A stretch of DNA of 8,891 bases from Gammaproteobacteria bacterium (lineage in GTDB: Bacteria; Pseudomonadota; Gammaproteobacteria; Steroidobacterales; Woeseiaceae): NCBI GenBank assembly GCA_030641695.1, contig DAOWGY010000301.1:1-8891 (forward strand). Direction: 5' to 3'. Of this stretch, positions 1 through 7,533 are shown in pieces (within the stretch, counting starts at the first letter, position 1; each line of letters opens with the position of its first letter). Under the pieces are notes generated by a model. The model saw only the letters and a program-made list of their open reading frames with translations, searched no databases and was not told the DNA's origin. Made by a program: the position numbers and the translations under genes.

Positions 1-3000
1 GAATCCGGCACGCATGAATACCGCCGCCATCTCATACTGGCTGTTGACACCTTGCTCGCGGAGGATTGCGATCTTCGTCTTCGCGCTACCGCGGAAAGGT
101 CGCGCGATATCGTCGTTGATGTCATACACAAGGGTCGCATTCAGTCCGGGATCGGCGTCATCGAGTATGCGATCGAACTCTTCCAGTGCCGTTGCCGGGT
201 TGTCGCGCAATGACTGGATACGATAGCTTGTTTCCGACCAGGCACGTTGCAGGTCGCTGCGTTCGAGGCGCAGCAATTCCCTGTCGCCGTCACGAAGCGA
301 CAACGCCGCATTGTCTTCAACTCGCCCGATCGCCCGGGCGGAGATACCGTTGCGGTCAAGCACCATCTGCACCTGGGTCAACTTACTCTTGGCGACCTGC
401 ACCACGGCGCCGGCTTCCTCACTGAACAACTGCGCCAACTTGCCCCATCGCGAACCACTCAACTGCAACGATACGCCAAGCCTGCTCGCGAAAATCATTT
501 CGGCAACCGTGGCGAGCAAGCCACCATCGCTGCGATCGTGATAGGCGAGCAGCATCTCGCGTGATGCCAGTTCCTGTACGGCAGCAAACAGATTGCCGAG
601 CAATCCCGGATTGTCGATGTCTGGCGCCTCACCGCCGATACGATTGAAGGCCTGTGCGAGACACGAGCCGCCGAGGCGATTGGCGCCGTTGCCGAGATCG
701 AACAACAGCAGGTAGCTCGGCTCGTCAGTTGCTCGCAATTGCGGCGTCAGGTGGCGTGTTACGTCGGTTACGGGCGCAAACGCCGAGACGATCAGAGACA
801 CGGGCGCGATCACCTGGTATTCCTCGCCATCCTCGTGCCAGCGCGTGCGCATCGACAGTGAGTCCTTGCCAACCGGAATTGCGATACCGAGCTTGCGGCA
901 CATGTCGTTGGCAACCGTTTTCACAGTGTCGAACAGGTTCGCCTCTTCACCGGCGTGACCGGCGGCCGCCATCCAGTTCGCTGACAGCCGCAACTTGGTG
1001 ATGCTCTCGATCGGCGCAGCAGCAATGTTGGTGATCGCCTCGGCGACCGCCATGCGCCCGGATGCCGGCGCGTTGAACGATGCGAGCGGTGTGCGCTCAC
1101 CCATCGCCATTGCTTCGCCGCTGACGCCCGCGAAGCCCGACGACGTAATCGCAACGTCGCTGACCGGCACCTGCCACGGGCCCACCAGCTGGTCACGCGC
1201 GCTGAGACCGCCCACTGTTCTGTCACTGATATGAATGAGAAAACTCTTGTCTGCCACCGCCGGGAAGCTCAGCACCCTCAGCACGGCTTCTTCGATTTCG
1301 ATATCCGACAGGTCGAGTACGGACTCCGTGCGCGCCACGCGCGCCACATCGCGCGTCATTTTCGGTGGATTGCCGAGCAACATCTGCATTGGCATGTCGA
1401 CCGGGCGATTGTCGAACTTGCGATCACTGACAACGAGTCGCCCGTCATCTGTCAGCGTGCCAATGACCGACACCGGGCAGCGCTCGCGTTCGCACAATGA
1501 CGTAAATTCCTCAACGCGATCGCGGCCGACGATCAGCACGTAACGTTCCTGTGCTTCGTTGCACCAGATGCCCATCGGCGACATGCCGGGCTCTGCATTC
1601 GCGACGTCGCGCAATTCGATGCGCGCGCCGTGCTTGCTGTGGTCGACCGCTTCGGGTACCGCATTCGACAGACCGCCAGCGCCCACATCGTGGATCAGGA
1701 GAATCGGATTGTCGTTACCCATGGCGCAGCAGCGGTCGATGACTTCCTGCGCCCGCCGCTGAATCTCCGGATTGCCACGCTGTACGGACGCAAAATCGAG
1801 GTCTTCGCTCGACGTCCCGCTGGCCAGGCTCGACGCGGCACCACCGCCGAGCCCGATCAACATCGCCGGGCCACCGATCGTCACGACCCTGGCGCCAATC
1901 GGAACATCGATCTTGTTCGCATGTTCGGCGCGTACATTTCCGACACCGCCCGCGATCATGATGGGTTTGTGGTAACCCCGGATCTCATTGTCGGGTAAAT
2001 CCGCCAGCGTCGATTCGAACGTCCGGAAATAGCCACACAGATTCGGGCGTCCGAACTCATTGTTGAACGCCGCGCCGCCGATCGGGCCCTCGATCATGAT
2101 CTCGAGCGGCGTTGCCATGCGATCCGGGTGCGGAAAATCGGATTCCCATGGCTGCCTGTACCCCGGGATGCGCAGGTGCGACACGGTGAACCCGGTCAGC
2201 CCGGCTTTCGGCCTTGCGCCGAGCCCGGTCGCACCTTCGTCGCGAATCTCGCCGCCGGCACCGGTCGCAGCGCCCGGGAATGGCGATATCGCCGTCGGGT
2301 GATTATGCGTTTCCACCTTCATCACGATGTGCACAGGCTCATCGTAGTAGGTGTACTCGCGATCAGCACTTGCCGGCATCAATCGCGACGTCGTCGAGCC
2401 TTCGATCACGGCGGCATTGTCCGAATACGCGGAGATCACGCCCGCCGGGCTCGCTTCCGTCGTCGTACGAATCATGCCGAACAGGCGCTCGTCCTGAGCT
2501 TTGCCATCAATGATCCAGCTGGCGTTGAATATCTTGTGGCGGCAGTGCTCCGAGTTGGCCTGCGCAAACATCATGAGTTCGGCATCGGTCGGATCGCGGT
2601 CGAGTTCCCGGTAGCTCATAACCAGATAATCGATCTCGTCCCCGGAGAGAGCCAGACCGAGCTCGGTATTCGCCTTCACAAGAGCGTCACGGCCTTCAGT
2701 CTTCAGGGGAATCGCGACCAGGGGCACGGGATCACGCGCCTGGAAAAGCGCCGCAGCATCAGCGCTGGCTTCGAGTACGGTCTCTGTCATGCGATCGAAC
2801 AGCAACCGCGACAGCTGCAAGACCTCCTCCTGCGCAGGCCGGCCGCGCAGCTGCAGCCCGTAGCAGATGCCGCGTTCGATGCGTCGCACCGAGTGCAGGT
2901 CACAGGCCTGTGCGATATCTGTCGCCTTGCTCGACCAGGGTGAAATCGTGCCATGACGCGGCACAACGTAGAGCTTGCGCAATCCTTTCGACAACTGGCC

Positions 3001-3192
3001 AGGCCGCTCGCCTGACAACAACAACGCCCGCAGGCGCTTGCGATGGTCGTCAGACAGCGGTTCGGCGAGGTCGACGAAATAGGTGTAGCGGGCTTCTACC
3101 CCTTTGACGCGATCGTCGGCCCTGTGCAGCGCGCGTCCGAGCTTGTCGAGCCGGAATTGCGACAGTGCAGGCTGGCCAGCCAGTTCCAGCAT
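1..3192 (-). CDS. purL: Phosphoribosylformylglycinamidine synthase, large single-chain form (3' end cut by window edge)
   Basis: This enzyme uses ATP and glutamine to convert FGAR to FGAM in the fourth step of de novo purine synthesis, in the cytoplasm. Reading the minus strand from 3192 gives 1064 uninterrupted codons to the left edge. The N-terminus (MLELAGQPALSQFRLDKLG) and ISPWSSKATDIAQAC resemble E. coli PurL. The catalytic core follows: KVETHNHPTAISP at about residues 292-304, the glycine-rich GLGGGAASS at about 447-455, NWMAAAGH, GKDSLSMRT near 775 and YHDRSDGG near 885. A glutamine amidotransferase domain begins near 1037 with KIAILREQGVN, then the window ends; its catalytic Cys and His would lie outside. 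E. coli PurL has about 1295 residues, so roughly 230 are missing. ATG 3192 was chosen by homology, but no clear Shine-Dalgarno precedes it; in-frame GTG and TTG codons about 7 to 17 codons upstream are alternatives. Motif order, length and the unbroken frame make the identification very secure. Confidence 0.97.
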   Translation of the reverse strand, partial: MLELAGQPALSQFRLDKLGRALHRADDRVKGVEARYTYFVDLAEPLSDDHRKRLRALLLSGERPGQLSKGLRKLYVVPRHGTISPWSSKATDIAQACDLHSVRRIERGICYGLQLRGRPAQEEVLQLSRLLFDRMTETVLEASADAAALFQARDPVPLVAIPLKTEGRDALVKANTELGLALSGDEIDYLVMSYRELDRDPTDAELMMFAQANSEHCRHKIFNASWIIDGKAQDERLFGMIRTTTEASPAGVISAYSDNAAVIEGSTTSRLMPASADREYTYYDEPVHIVMKVETHNHPTAISPFPGAATGAGGEIRDEGATGLGARPKAGLTGFTVSHLRIPGYRQPWESDFPHPDRMATPLEIMIEGPIGGAAFNNEFGRPNLCGYFRTFESTLADLPDNEIRGYHKPIMIAGGVGNVRAEHANKIDVPIGARVVTIGGPAMLIGLGGGAASSLASGTSSEDLDFASVQRGNPEIQRRAQEVIDRCCAMGNDNPILLIHDVGAGGLSNAVPEAVDHSKHGARIELRDVANAEPGMSPMGIWCNEAQERYVLIVGRDRVEEFTSLCERERCPVSVIGTLTDDGRLVVSDRKFDNRPVDMPMQMLLGNPPKMTRDVARVARTESVLDLSDIEIEEAVLRVLSFPAVADKSFLIHISDRTVGGLSARDQLVGPWQVPVSDVAITSSGFAGVSGEAMAMGERTPLASFNAPASGRMAVAEAITNIAAAPIESITKLRLSANWMAAAGHAGEEANLFDTVKTVANDMCRKLGIAIPVGKDSLSMRTRWHEDGEEYQVIAPVSLIVSAFAPVTDVTRHLTPQLRATDEPSYLLLFDLGNGANRLGGSCLAQAFNRIGGEAPDIDNPGLLGNLFAAVQELASREMLLAYHDRSDGGLLATVAEMIFASRLGVSLQLSGSRWGKLAQLFSEEAGAVVQVAKSKLTQVQMVLDRNGISARAIGRVEDNAALSLRDGDRELLRLERSDLQRAWSETSYRIQSLRDNPATALEEFDRILDDADPGLNATLVYDINDDIARPFRGSAKTKIAILREQGVNSQYEMAAVFMRAGF

Positions 3193-3209
3193 GTCGACGG
3201 GTGTCTGAA

Positions 3210-3380
3210 TCACGAGATCAGCGGCAGGTTTCGACAAGCGCAACGGCCTTGCATAGCGGCGAAGAGGTAGATCGCGATGATAGCGTAGTTGGGGTCGGAC
3301 CTGTATACCGCGTTGTTCTCGAAAGACTTCTTCTCTTTATTCTCGCCATATTCGATCTTGATTCCGTATTTTTGTACCAA
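3210..3380 (-). pseudogene. Short relic or unrecognised reading frame upstream of purL (56 codons, TTG start if real)
   Basis: In the minus-strand frame ending at the TGA 3212-3210 the translation has protein-like character: a mixed polar stretch (VQKYGIKIEYGENKEKK), then YRSDPNY, then a hydrophobic run AIIAIYLFAAM that could be a membrane helix or buried strand. No ATG opens it; the frame is bounded upstream by a TAA, and the only early candidate start is TTG at 3380-3378, with no visible ribosome site. I do not recognise a family. It could be the 3' remnant of a decayed gene or a chance frame. The inverted-repeat end at 3290-3301 falls inside it and encodes RSDP, so it crosses the island's boundary. 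Low confidence. Confidence 0.2.
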
Positions 3381-3523
3381 TAATCGGAATTAGGAAGAAC
3401 GCGAGACACACTACCCACCTACCTGCCGGTTTCTACACCAAAATGCCTGAATTAAGCGACCAACAGAGGCAGTCTGAACTCAAAAACTGAGCCGATACCG
3501 CACGTTGCGCTGGTCCGACCCCA
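3290..3523. repeat. 234-bp island bounded by a 12-bp perfect inverted repeat (possible small mobile or REP-like element)
   Basis: TGGGGTCGGACC at 3290-3301 recurs as its exact reverse complement, GGTCCGACCCCA, at 3512-3523, so both ends point outward with TGGGG outermost. The enclosed DNA is A+T-rich compared with its surroundings and has no full-length gene. Outward-facing GGGGTC-type ends resemble terminal sequences that I recall flanking REP-associated or IS200-like remnants in Proteobacteria; that link is from memory and unverified. No target-site duplication is obvious next to either end. The right end lies 8 bp from the DUF1820 stop codon and the left end about 98 bp upstream of the chosen purL start. 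A 12-bp match by chance within 250 bp is unlikely, but whether it is mobile or structural is open. Confidence 0.45.
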
Positions 3524-3531
3524 TCAAACCA

Positions 3532-3861
3532 TCAGGAATTTGAGTCAGATGGGGTGTAGATGGGCATCGGGAAGGGCGTGACGTTGCCTTCGATCTTGGA
3601 GATCTTCGACGTACCTTGTTTGTCCACCTCGTCGATGCGGATGATCGAATGCATCGGCAGGTAGGTACGCTTCACGTTTTCGAACTCGGTTTTGATCTTT
3701 TCTTCAGACGGGTCGACAACGACGCTCGTGCGCTCGCCGAACACAAGTTCCTCGACTTCGATGAAGCCAAACAGTCCACCGTGACTGACCTGGCGGGCGT
3801 AGATCTCATACACCTGTCCCTGGCTCATGAATGCGATTTTGAAAAGCGTTTTGCTGCTCAT
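3532..3861 (-). CDS. DUF1820 family protein
   Basis: This is a small protein of 109 residues without signal peptide or membrane segment, so probably cytoplasmic. The core is a compact set of motifs that I associate with the DUF1820 family of Gammaproteobacteria: GQVYEIYARQV (residues 15-25), the aromatic-acidic GFIEVEELVFGER (32-44), VVVDPSEEK (47-55), LPMHSIIRIDEV (68-79) and the Pro-rich NVTPFPMPIY (93-102). The last seven residues are polar and likely disordered. Its biochemical function is not known to me. The ATG at 3861 is followed directly by the conserved core, so it is likely right, although the ribosome site is weak. The gene lies 339 bp upstream of purL on the same strand, with a repeat island between, and is divergent from tagH. 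Family assignment is good; no function is proposed. Confidence 0.88.
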   Translation of the reverse strand: MSSKTLFKIAFMSQGQVYEIYARQVSHGGLFGFIEVEELVFGERTSVVVDPSEEKIKTEFENVKRTYLPMHSIIRIDEVDKQGTSKISKIEGNVTPFPMPIYTPSDSNS

Positions 3862-3962
3862 GGTGATCTAGAGTCCGTGCTGTGTGCCTCGTCGCAGATT
3901 CCGCGCGGGCGCGTAGTTTACCCAAAACAGCCCGCACGGGTACGAGATTTGCGGCCGTGGGC

Positions 3963-3993
3963 AGTATCGTCGCATATGGTCTTCCATTATCAA
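3963..3993 (-). promoter_or_regulatory. Possible sigma70-like promoter for the DUF1820 gene
   Basis: On the minus strand TTGATA (3993-3988) matches the -35 consensus at five of six positions, and GATACT (3968-3963) matches the -10 at four of six, with a 19-bp spacer that is longer than ideal. Transcription would begin near 3955, giving a leader of roughly 95 bases before the ATG at 3861. The stretch is an A+T-rich patch within otherwise GC-rich DNA. The long spacer and imperfect -10 keep this tentative. Confidence 0.25.
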
Positions 3994-3999
3994 TTATGG
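3984..3999. promoter_or_regulatory. Near-palindrome in the divergent DUF1820/tagH spacer (possible operator)
   Basis: CCATTATCAATTATGG is a 16-bp near-palindrome: six of eight symmetric base pairs match, including the outer CCAT/ATGG. It lies 123 bp upstream of the DUF1820 start and 135 bp upstream of the tagH start, and overlaps the candidate -35 on the minus strand. This could be a regulator site serving both genes, or simply the A+T-rich promoter core. I do not recognise it as a known operator. Confidence 0.25.
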
Positions 4000-4133
4000 C
4001 ATGAGCCAGTAGTCATGTCGGGTCGATTATGTGAACTGCTTGGCAGCGTAAGCCCTTCATTCACTGCACTATTTGCATAGGGCCCCTGACCGGGCGGCGG
4101 TTTGCCGTGCGGCAGCGACGGTGCGAGTAAAGC

Positions 4134-5561
4134 ATGCCCCTCAAACTGGAAATCATCAGCGAACACCGCGACATCGTCGGCGACGATGCGGTGCGCGAAT
4201 TCCGGGAGGACGGCGGCACAATCGGTCGGTCGCTGAACAACGACTGGATCCTGCCAGACCCCGACCGCTACATTTCGGGCAAGCACGCGACAATCGACTG
4301 CAAGGGCGGCATCTACTACCTCGCCGATATCAGCACTAACGGTGTTTACATCAACGACGACAACGAACCCGTGGGCAGGGGCAATCCACGGCGCCTCTTT
4401 AATGGCGATCGCCTGCATTTCGGCGACTTCGAGATCGCGGTCAGTATCGACGAAGGCGAAGACCTCGAGATACCGGACGAGCCGAAGCCGACTGTCGTTC
4501 CCGACAATATCGAACAGCTTGTGCCGGAAGAGGAACTGAAGACCGGTGTTCAATTGCTCGATGAAGAGGAAATCACCGGCGACGAGGAATTCGAGTCAGC
4601 ATTGTTCGGCAGCGACGAGCCGGAGCCGGACGTTGAGGAACCTGTCGCGGAGGCGCCGCCCGCTGACGAACCTGAAGTCGCTGAGCCGCAACGCGTGGAA
4701 TTCACCGGGCAGGATGTGTTCGACGCATTTCTCGACGGTCTGCAGATCAGTCGCTCCGAATTACATCCATCGATTGACGTTGCCGAGGCAATGCGAAACG
4801 CGGGCGAAGTGCTACGTGAATTTGTTACCGGCACGGAGAAGTTGCTCGAAAGCCGCGGCGAATTGAAGGCCGCGTTTCGCCTTGACCAGACGTCGGTTCT
4901 GCCGCGGCACAACAATCCGTTGAAGCTATCGAACAATAGCGGCGACCTGATCAAGCAACTGCTGGTCGGTCGGGAAGGTGAATATCTGGGCCCGCGTGAT
5001 GCAGTACGCGAAGTCTGCCTGGACCTGCTCGCGCATCAGGACGCATTTCTTGAATCAATGACCGACGCGTTCCTCGAATTTTCGGAACGATTCGATCCGG
5101 AAGAGTTGACCGCCAGCTTCGACCGCTCGCCCGGACGCAAGCCGCTCTTCAAATTCATGCGCGAAATGAGGTACTGGAGCCTGTACCGCGACCTGTATCC
5201 AATCATGACCGAAAAAGGCGGCGGTCGGTTTCCGCACATGTTCGCCGAGGACTTCGTCAAGGCCTATGAGCGACATCTTGCTGAATCACTGCGCGCCAAC
5301 CGTGGCAACCCGGAATTGCCCAAGGTAAAGCTCGAGCCGCTCGATGAACAAGAGTATCTCGCAAACATGAAAGGCGCCGAGCAAGCTGCGGACGACGAGG
5401 ATGTCGAACCCTCCGACCAGACAGAGCAACCTGACATGAACGAGCAGGTTGATGCGCTCGACGCGATTGACGGACTCGACGGACTCGAGGACCTCGTCGA
5501 CTTCGACGAGCTCGAAGACCAGCTCGGGTCAGACGACGACGCCGATCAGATCAAGGCCTGA
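4134..5561 (+). CDS. tagH: Type VI secretion-associated FHA-domain protein TagH/Fha
   Basis: In type VI secretion systems TagH/Fha binds phosphothreonine partners and is known for post-translational control of assembly together with the PpkA kinase and PppA phosphatase. The 475-residue product begins with an FHA domain (about 5-105) that keeps the phosphopeptide-binding residues GRS (31-33), SGKH (48-51) and TNG (68-70); GRGNPRRL (81-88) is typical of the TagH version. An acidic, Pro-rich linker covers about 106-185. The family's helical C-terminal domain (about 190-385) shows FRLDQTSVLPRHNNPLK (248-264), YWSLYRDLYP (347-356) and FAEDFVKAYERHL (370-382). A strongly acidic tail with Leu-Asp/Glu repeats ends the protein. 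No signal peptide or membrane helix is seen, so it is probably cytoplasmic. ATG 4134 opens directly into the FHA fold; the upstream GCGAG is a weak ribosome site. No other secretion gene lies in the window, so it is an orphan here. Confidence 0.9.
   Translation: MPLKLEIISEHRDIVGDDAVREFREDGGTIGRSLNNDWILPDPDRYISGKHATIDCKGGIYYLADISTNGVYINDDNEPVGRGNPRRLFNGDRLHFGDFEIAVSIDEGEDLEIPDEPKPTVVPDNIEQLVPEEELKTGVQLLDEEEITGDEEFESALFGSDEPEPDVEEPVAEAPPADEPEVAEPQRVEFTGQDVFDAFLDGLQISRSELHPSIDVAEAMRNAGEVLREFVTGTEKLLESRGELKAAFRLDQTSVLPRHNNPLKLSNNSGDLIKQLLVGREGEYLGPRDAVREVCLDLLAHQDAFLESMTDAFLEFSERFDPEELTASFDRSPGRKPLFKFMREMRYWSLYRDLYPIMTEKGGGRFPHMFAEDFVKAYERHLAESLRANRGNPELPKVKLEPLDEQEYLANMKGAEQAADDEDVEPSDQTEQPDMNEQVDALDAIDGLDGLEDLVDFDELEDQLGSDDDADQIKA
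5469..5495 (+). repeat. Three imperfect 9-bp tandem units in the tagH tail
   Basis: GACGGACTC occurs twice in tandem (5469-5477 and 5478-5486), followed by the related GAGGACCTC (5487-5495). The units encode DGL, DGL and EDL, continuing into a tail where Leu recurs every three to four residues among Asp and Glu. Such a unit could have grown by slippage. It extends the acidic C-terminus, which could be a disordered or amphipathic protein-binding segment. Confidence 0.5.
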
Positions 5562-5571
5562 TACTGCCTCG

Positions 5572-7515
5572 CTAGGCGCGATTCTGGCGATTTTCGACCA
5601 GATCATCGACCACCGCCGGGTCGGCCAGCGTCGACGTGTCACCGAGTTCCGCAAAATCATCCGCCGCAACCTTGCGCAGGATACGCCGCATGATCTTGCC
5701 GGACCGGGTCTTGGGCAAACCCGGTGCCCACTGGATCAGGTCGGGCTTGGCAATCGGCCCGATCTCCTTTCGCACCCACTGTTGTAGCTCGACTCTGAGT
5801 TCGTCGCTCGAATCGACGTTTTCCATGAGCGTGACATAGGCGTAAATGCCCTGCCCTTTGATGTCGTGCGGATAGCCGACGACGGCGGCTTCAGCAACAT
5901 CCTTGTGTGCAACGAGCGCACTTTCGACCTCCGCCGTGCCCATGCGGTGGCCCGAGACGTTGAGGACGTCGTCGACGCGGCCCGTGATCCAGTAGTAACC
6001 GTCTTCATCACGGCGCACGCCATCACCTGTCGTATAACAATCATCGTAGGTCGAAAAATAGGTCTCGATGAAACGTTTGTGATCACCGTAGATGGTGCGC
6101 ATCTGACCCGGCCAGCTGTCGGTGATCACGAGATTGCCCTCGACGGCCCCCTCGAGCACCTTGCCGTCGCCGTCGATTATTGCGGGCATGATCCCGAACA
6201 ACGGCCGTGTCGCAGACCCCGGCTTGAGGTCCGTCGCGCCCGGTAACGGACTGATCAGAATGCCGCCGGTCTCGGTTTGCCACCAGGTATCCACGATCGG
6301 GCAACGACCTTCACCGACGACATTGTAATACCACAACCAGGCCTCTGGATTGATCGGCTCACCGACCGATCCGAGCAACCGCAGGCTCTTTCTCGATGTC
6401 CGCTTGACGGGTTCGTTACCTTCTCGCATCAGCGCACGAATCGCCGTGGGCGCCGTGTAGCAGATGTTGACCTTGTGTTTGTCGCAAACTTCCCAGAATC
6501 GCGACGATGTCGGGTAATTAGGCACGCCTTCGAACATCAGGGTTACGGCGCCGTTCGCGAGCGGCCCGTAGACGATGTAACTGTGTCCCGTAACCCAGCC
6601 GATGTCGGCCGTGCACCAGTAGATATCACCGGGGTGGTAGTCGAACACCTGCTCGTGTGTCATCGCCGCGTAGACGAGATAGCCACCCGTCGTATGCAGT
6701 ACGCCTTTCGGTTTGCCTGTCGAGCCCGAGGTATAAAGAATGAACAGCGGGTCCTCGGCACCCATTTCCTCGCACGGACATTCGGCATCGACTTGCGCCG
6801 AGCTCTCGTGCAGCCATACATCGCGGCCCTCGACCCAGTTGATGTCATTGCCCGTGTTGCGCACGACCAGCACTTTCTCGAGTGTTGTGACATCCGGATT
6901 TTCGGCGGCAGCGTCTACGTTTGCCTTCAGCGGTATGGTCTTGCCACCGCGAACGCCCTCGTCCGCCGTAATGACGATGTTGGAATCGCAGTCGTATATG
7001 CGGCCCGCCAGTGCGTCCGGCGAAAACCCGCCGAACACGACCGAGTGCACGGCCCCGATCCGGGCGCACGCCAGCATGGCTATTGCTGCCTCCGGGATCA
7101 TCGGCATATAGATCGTGATTCGATCACCCTTTTTCGCCCCCAGGTCCTTCAGGGAATTCGCAAATCGGCACACGCGCTCATGCAGTTCGCGATAGGTAAT
7201 CTTCAGGTCGCGCGACGGATCGTCGCCTTCCCAGATGATCGCGACATCGTCACCTTTTGAATCGAGATGCCGGTCGACGCAGTTGTAGCAGACGTTCAGC
7301 GTGCCATCGTAGTACCAGCGAATATGCACGTCGTCGCGGTTAAAGGAGACATCTTTGACCTTTGTAAACGGCCGGATCCAGTCGATGCGCTTCGCCCGCT
7401 CGGCCCAGAACGCTTCATTGTCCTCCACGGACTGCGCATACATCTTCTCGTAAGCAGCCGCGTCGATGAGTGCGCGCGACTTCGTGTCGTCGCCGACAGG
7501 ATAGATATCGGTCAT
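5572..7515 (-). CDS. acs: Acetyl-CoA synthetase (AMP-forming)
   Basis: Acs activates acetate with ATP through acetyl-AMP to acetyl-CoA, in the cytoplasm. The 647-residue product has the usual family length and motif order: phosphate-binding YTSGSTGKPKGV (261-272), SVGEP (383-387), DTWWQTETGG (409-418), YTTGDGVRRDEDGYYWITGR (494-513) and the C-terminal PKTRSGKIMRR (601-611). Trp412 corresponds to Trp414 of Salmonella Acs, which limits the pocket to small acids, supporting acetate over longer substrates. Lys607 corresponds to Lys609 there, the site of inhibitory acetylation reversed by CobB, so this control could apply; no acetyltransferase or CobB gene is in the window. The ATG at 7515 has a good ribosome site. 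It is the third gene of a minus-strand set, 18 bp after the CitE-like gene, and converges on tagH with 10 bp between stops. Propionate is a possible secondary substrate. Confidence 0.97.
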   Translation of the reverse strand: MTDIYPVGDDTKSRALIDAAAYEKMYAQSVEDNEAFWAERAKRIDWIRPFTKVKDVSFNRDDVHIRWYYDGTLNVCYNCVDRHLDSKGDDVAIIWEGDDPSRDLKITYRELHERVCRFANSLKDLGAKKGDRITIYMPMIPEAAIAMLACARIGAVHSVVFGGFSPDALAGRIYDCDSNIVITADEGVRGGKTIPLKANVDAAAENPDVTTLEKVLVVRNTGNDINWVEGRDVWLHESSAQVDAECPCEEMGAEDPLFILYTSGSTGKPKGVLHTTGGYLVYAAMTHEQVFDYHPGDIYWCTADIGWVTGHSYIVYGPLANGAVTLMFEGVPNYPTSSRFWEVCDKHKVNICYTAPTAIRALMREGNEPVKRTSRKSLRLLGSVGEPINPEAWLWYYNVVGEGRCPIVDTWWQTETGGILISPLPGATDLKPGSATRPLFGIMPAIIDGDGKVLEGAVEGNLVITDSWPGQMRTIYGDHKRFIETYFSTYDDCYTTGDGVRRDEDGYYWITGRVDDVLNVSGHRMGTAEVESALVAHKDVAEAAVVGYPHDIKGQGIYAYVTLMENVDSSDELRVELQQWVRKEIGPIAKPDLIQWAPGLPKTRSGKIMRRILRKVAADDFAELGDTSTLADPAVVDDLVENRQNRA

Positions 7516-7521
7516 GTAGGA

Positions 7522-7527
7522 CTCTCC
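7522..7527 (-). promoter_or_regulatory. Ribosome binding site of acs
   Basis: GGAGAG on the minus strand lies six bases before the ATG at 7515, close to ideal spacing. It is the clearest Shine-Dalgarno sequence in the window and fixes the acs start. It lies within the 18-bp gap to the upstream lyase gene, which suggests acs is translated from a shared transcript with its own ribosome entry. Confidence 0.7.
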
Positions 7528-7533
7528 AAAGAT

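Larger units (their letters stand above)
3193..3531. other. purL-DUF1820 intergenic gap, A+T-rich centre
   Basis: This 339-bp stretch separates purL from the DUF1820 gene, both on the minus strand. Its centre, about 3330-3420, is clearly richer in A+T than the flanking genes. It holds a 12-bp inverted-repeat pair and a short protein-like frame (both listed separately), plus a small inverted repeat, ATTCCG at 3361-3366 with CGGAAT at 3385-3390. The purL promoter should lie here or further upstream, but I could not pick a convincing -35/-10 pair. I see no rho-independent terminator with a T-run after the DUF1820 gene. The minus-strand frame 3218-3418 (66 codons) is rich in Ser, Thr and Arg and looks like chance. 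Confidence 0.5.

Noticed and set aside
2128..2943. A 271-codon plus-strand frame, with related frames at 247-564, 1231-1500 and 1630-1998
   Set aside because: All are codon-aligned antisense shadows of purL, rich in Arg and His, with no recognisable motifs; the minus strand encodes PurL throughout.
3616..4080. A 154-codon plus-strand frame over the DUF1820 gene and spacer
   Set aside because: Its first half is antisense to the conserved DUF1820 core and the rest is low-quality intergenic sequence.
3990..4553. A 187-codon minus-strand frame
   Set aside because: It is mostly antisense to the FHA domain of tagH and extends into the promoter spacer; no motifs support it.
5566..5577. Small hairpin GCCT-CGCT-AGGC between the tagH and acs stops
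   Set aside because: The stem has only four pairs and no T-run on either strand, too weak to call a terminator.
6277..7260. A 327-codon plus-strand frame
   Set aside because: It is the antisense shadow of acs; the minus strand carries all diagnostic acetyl-CoA synthetase motifs.
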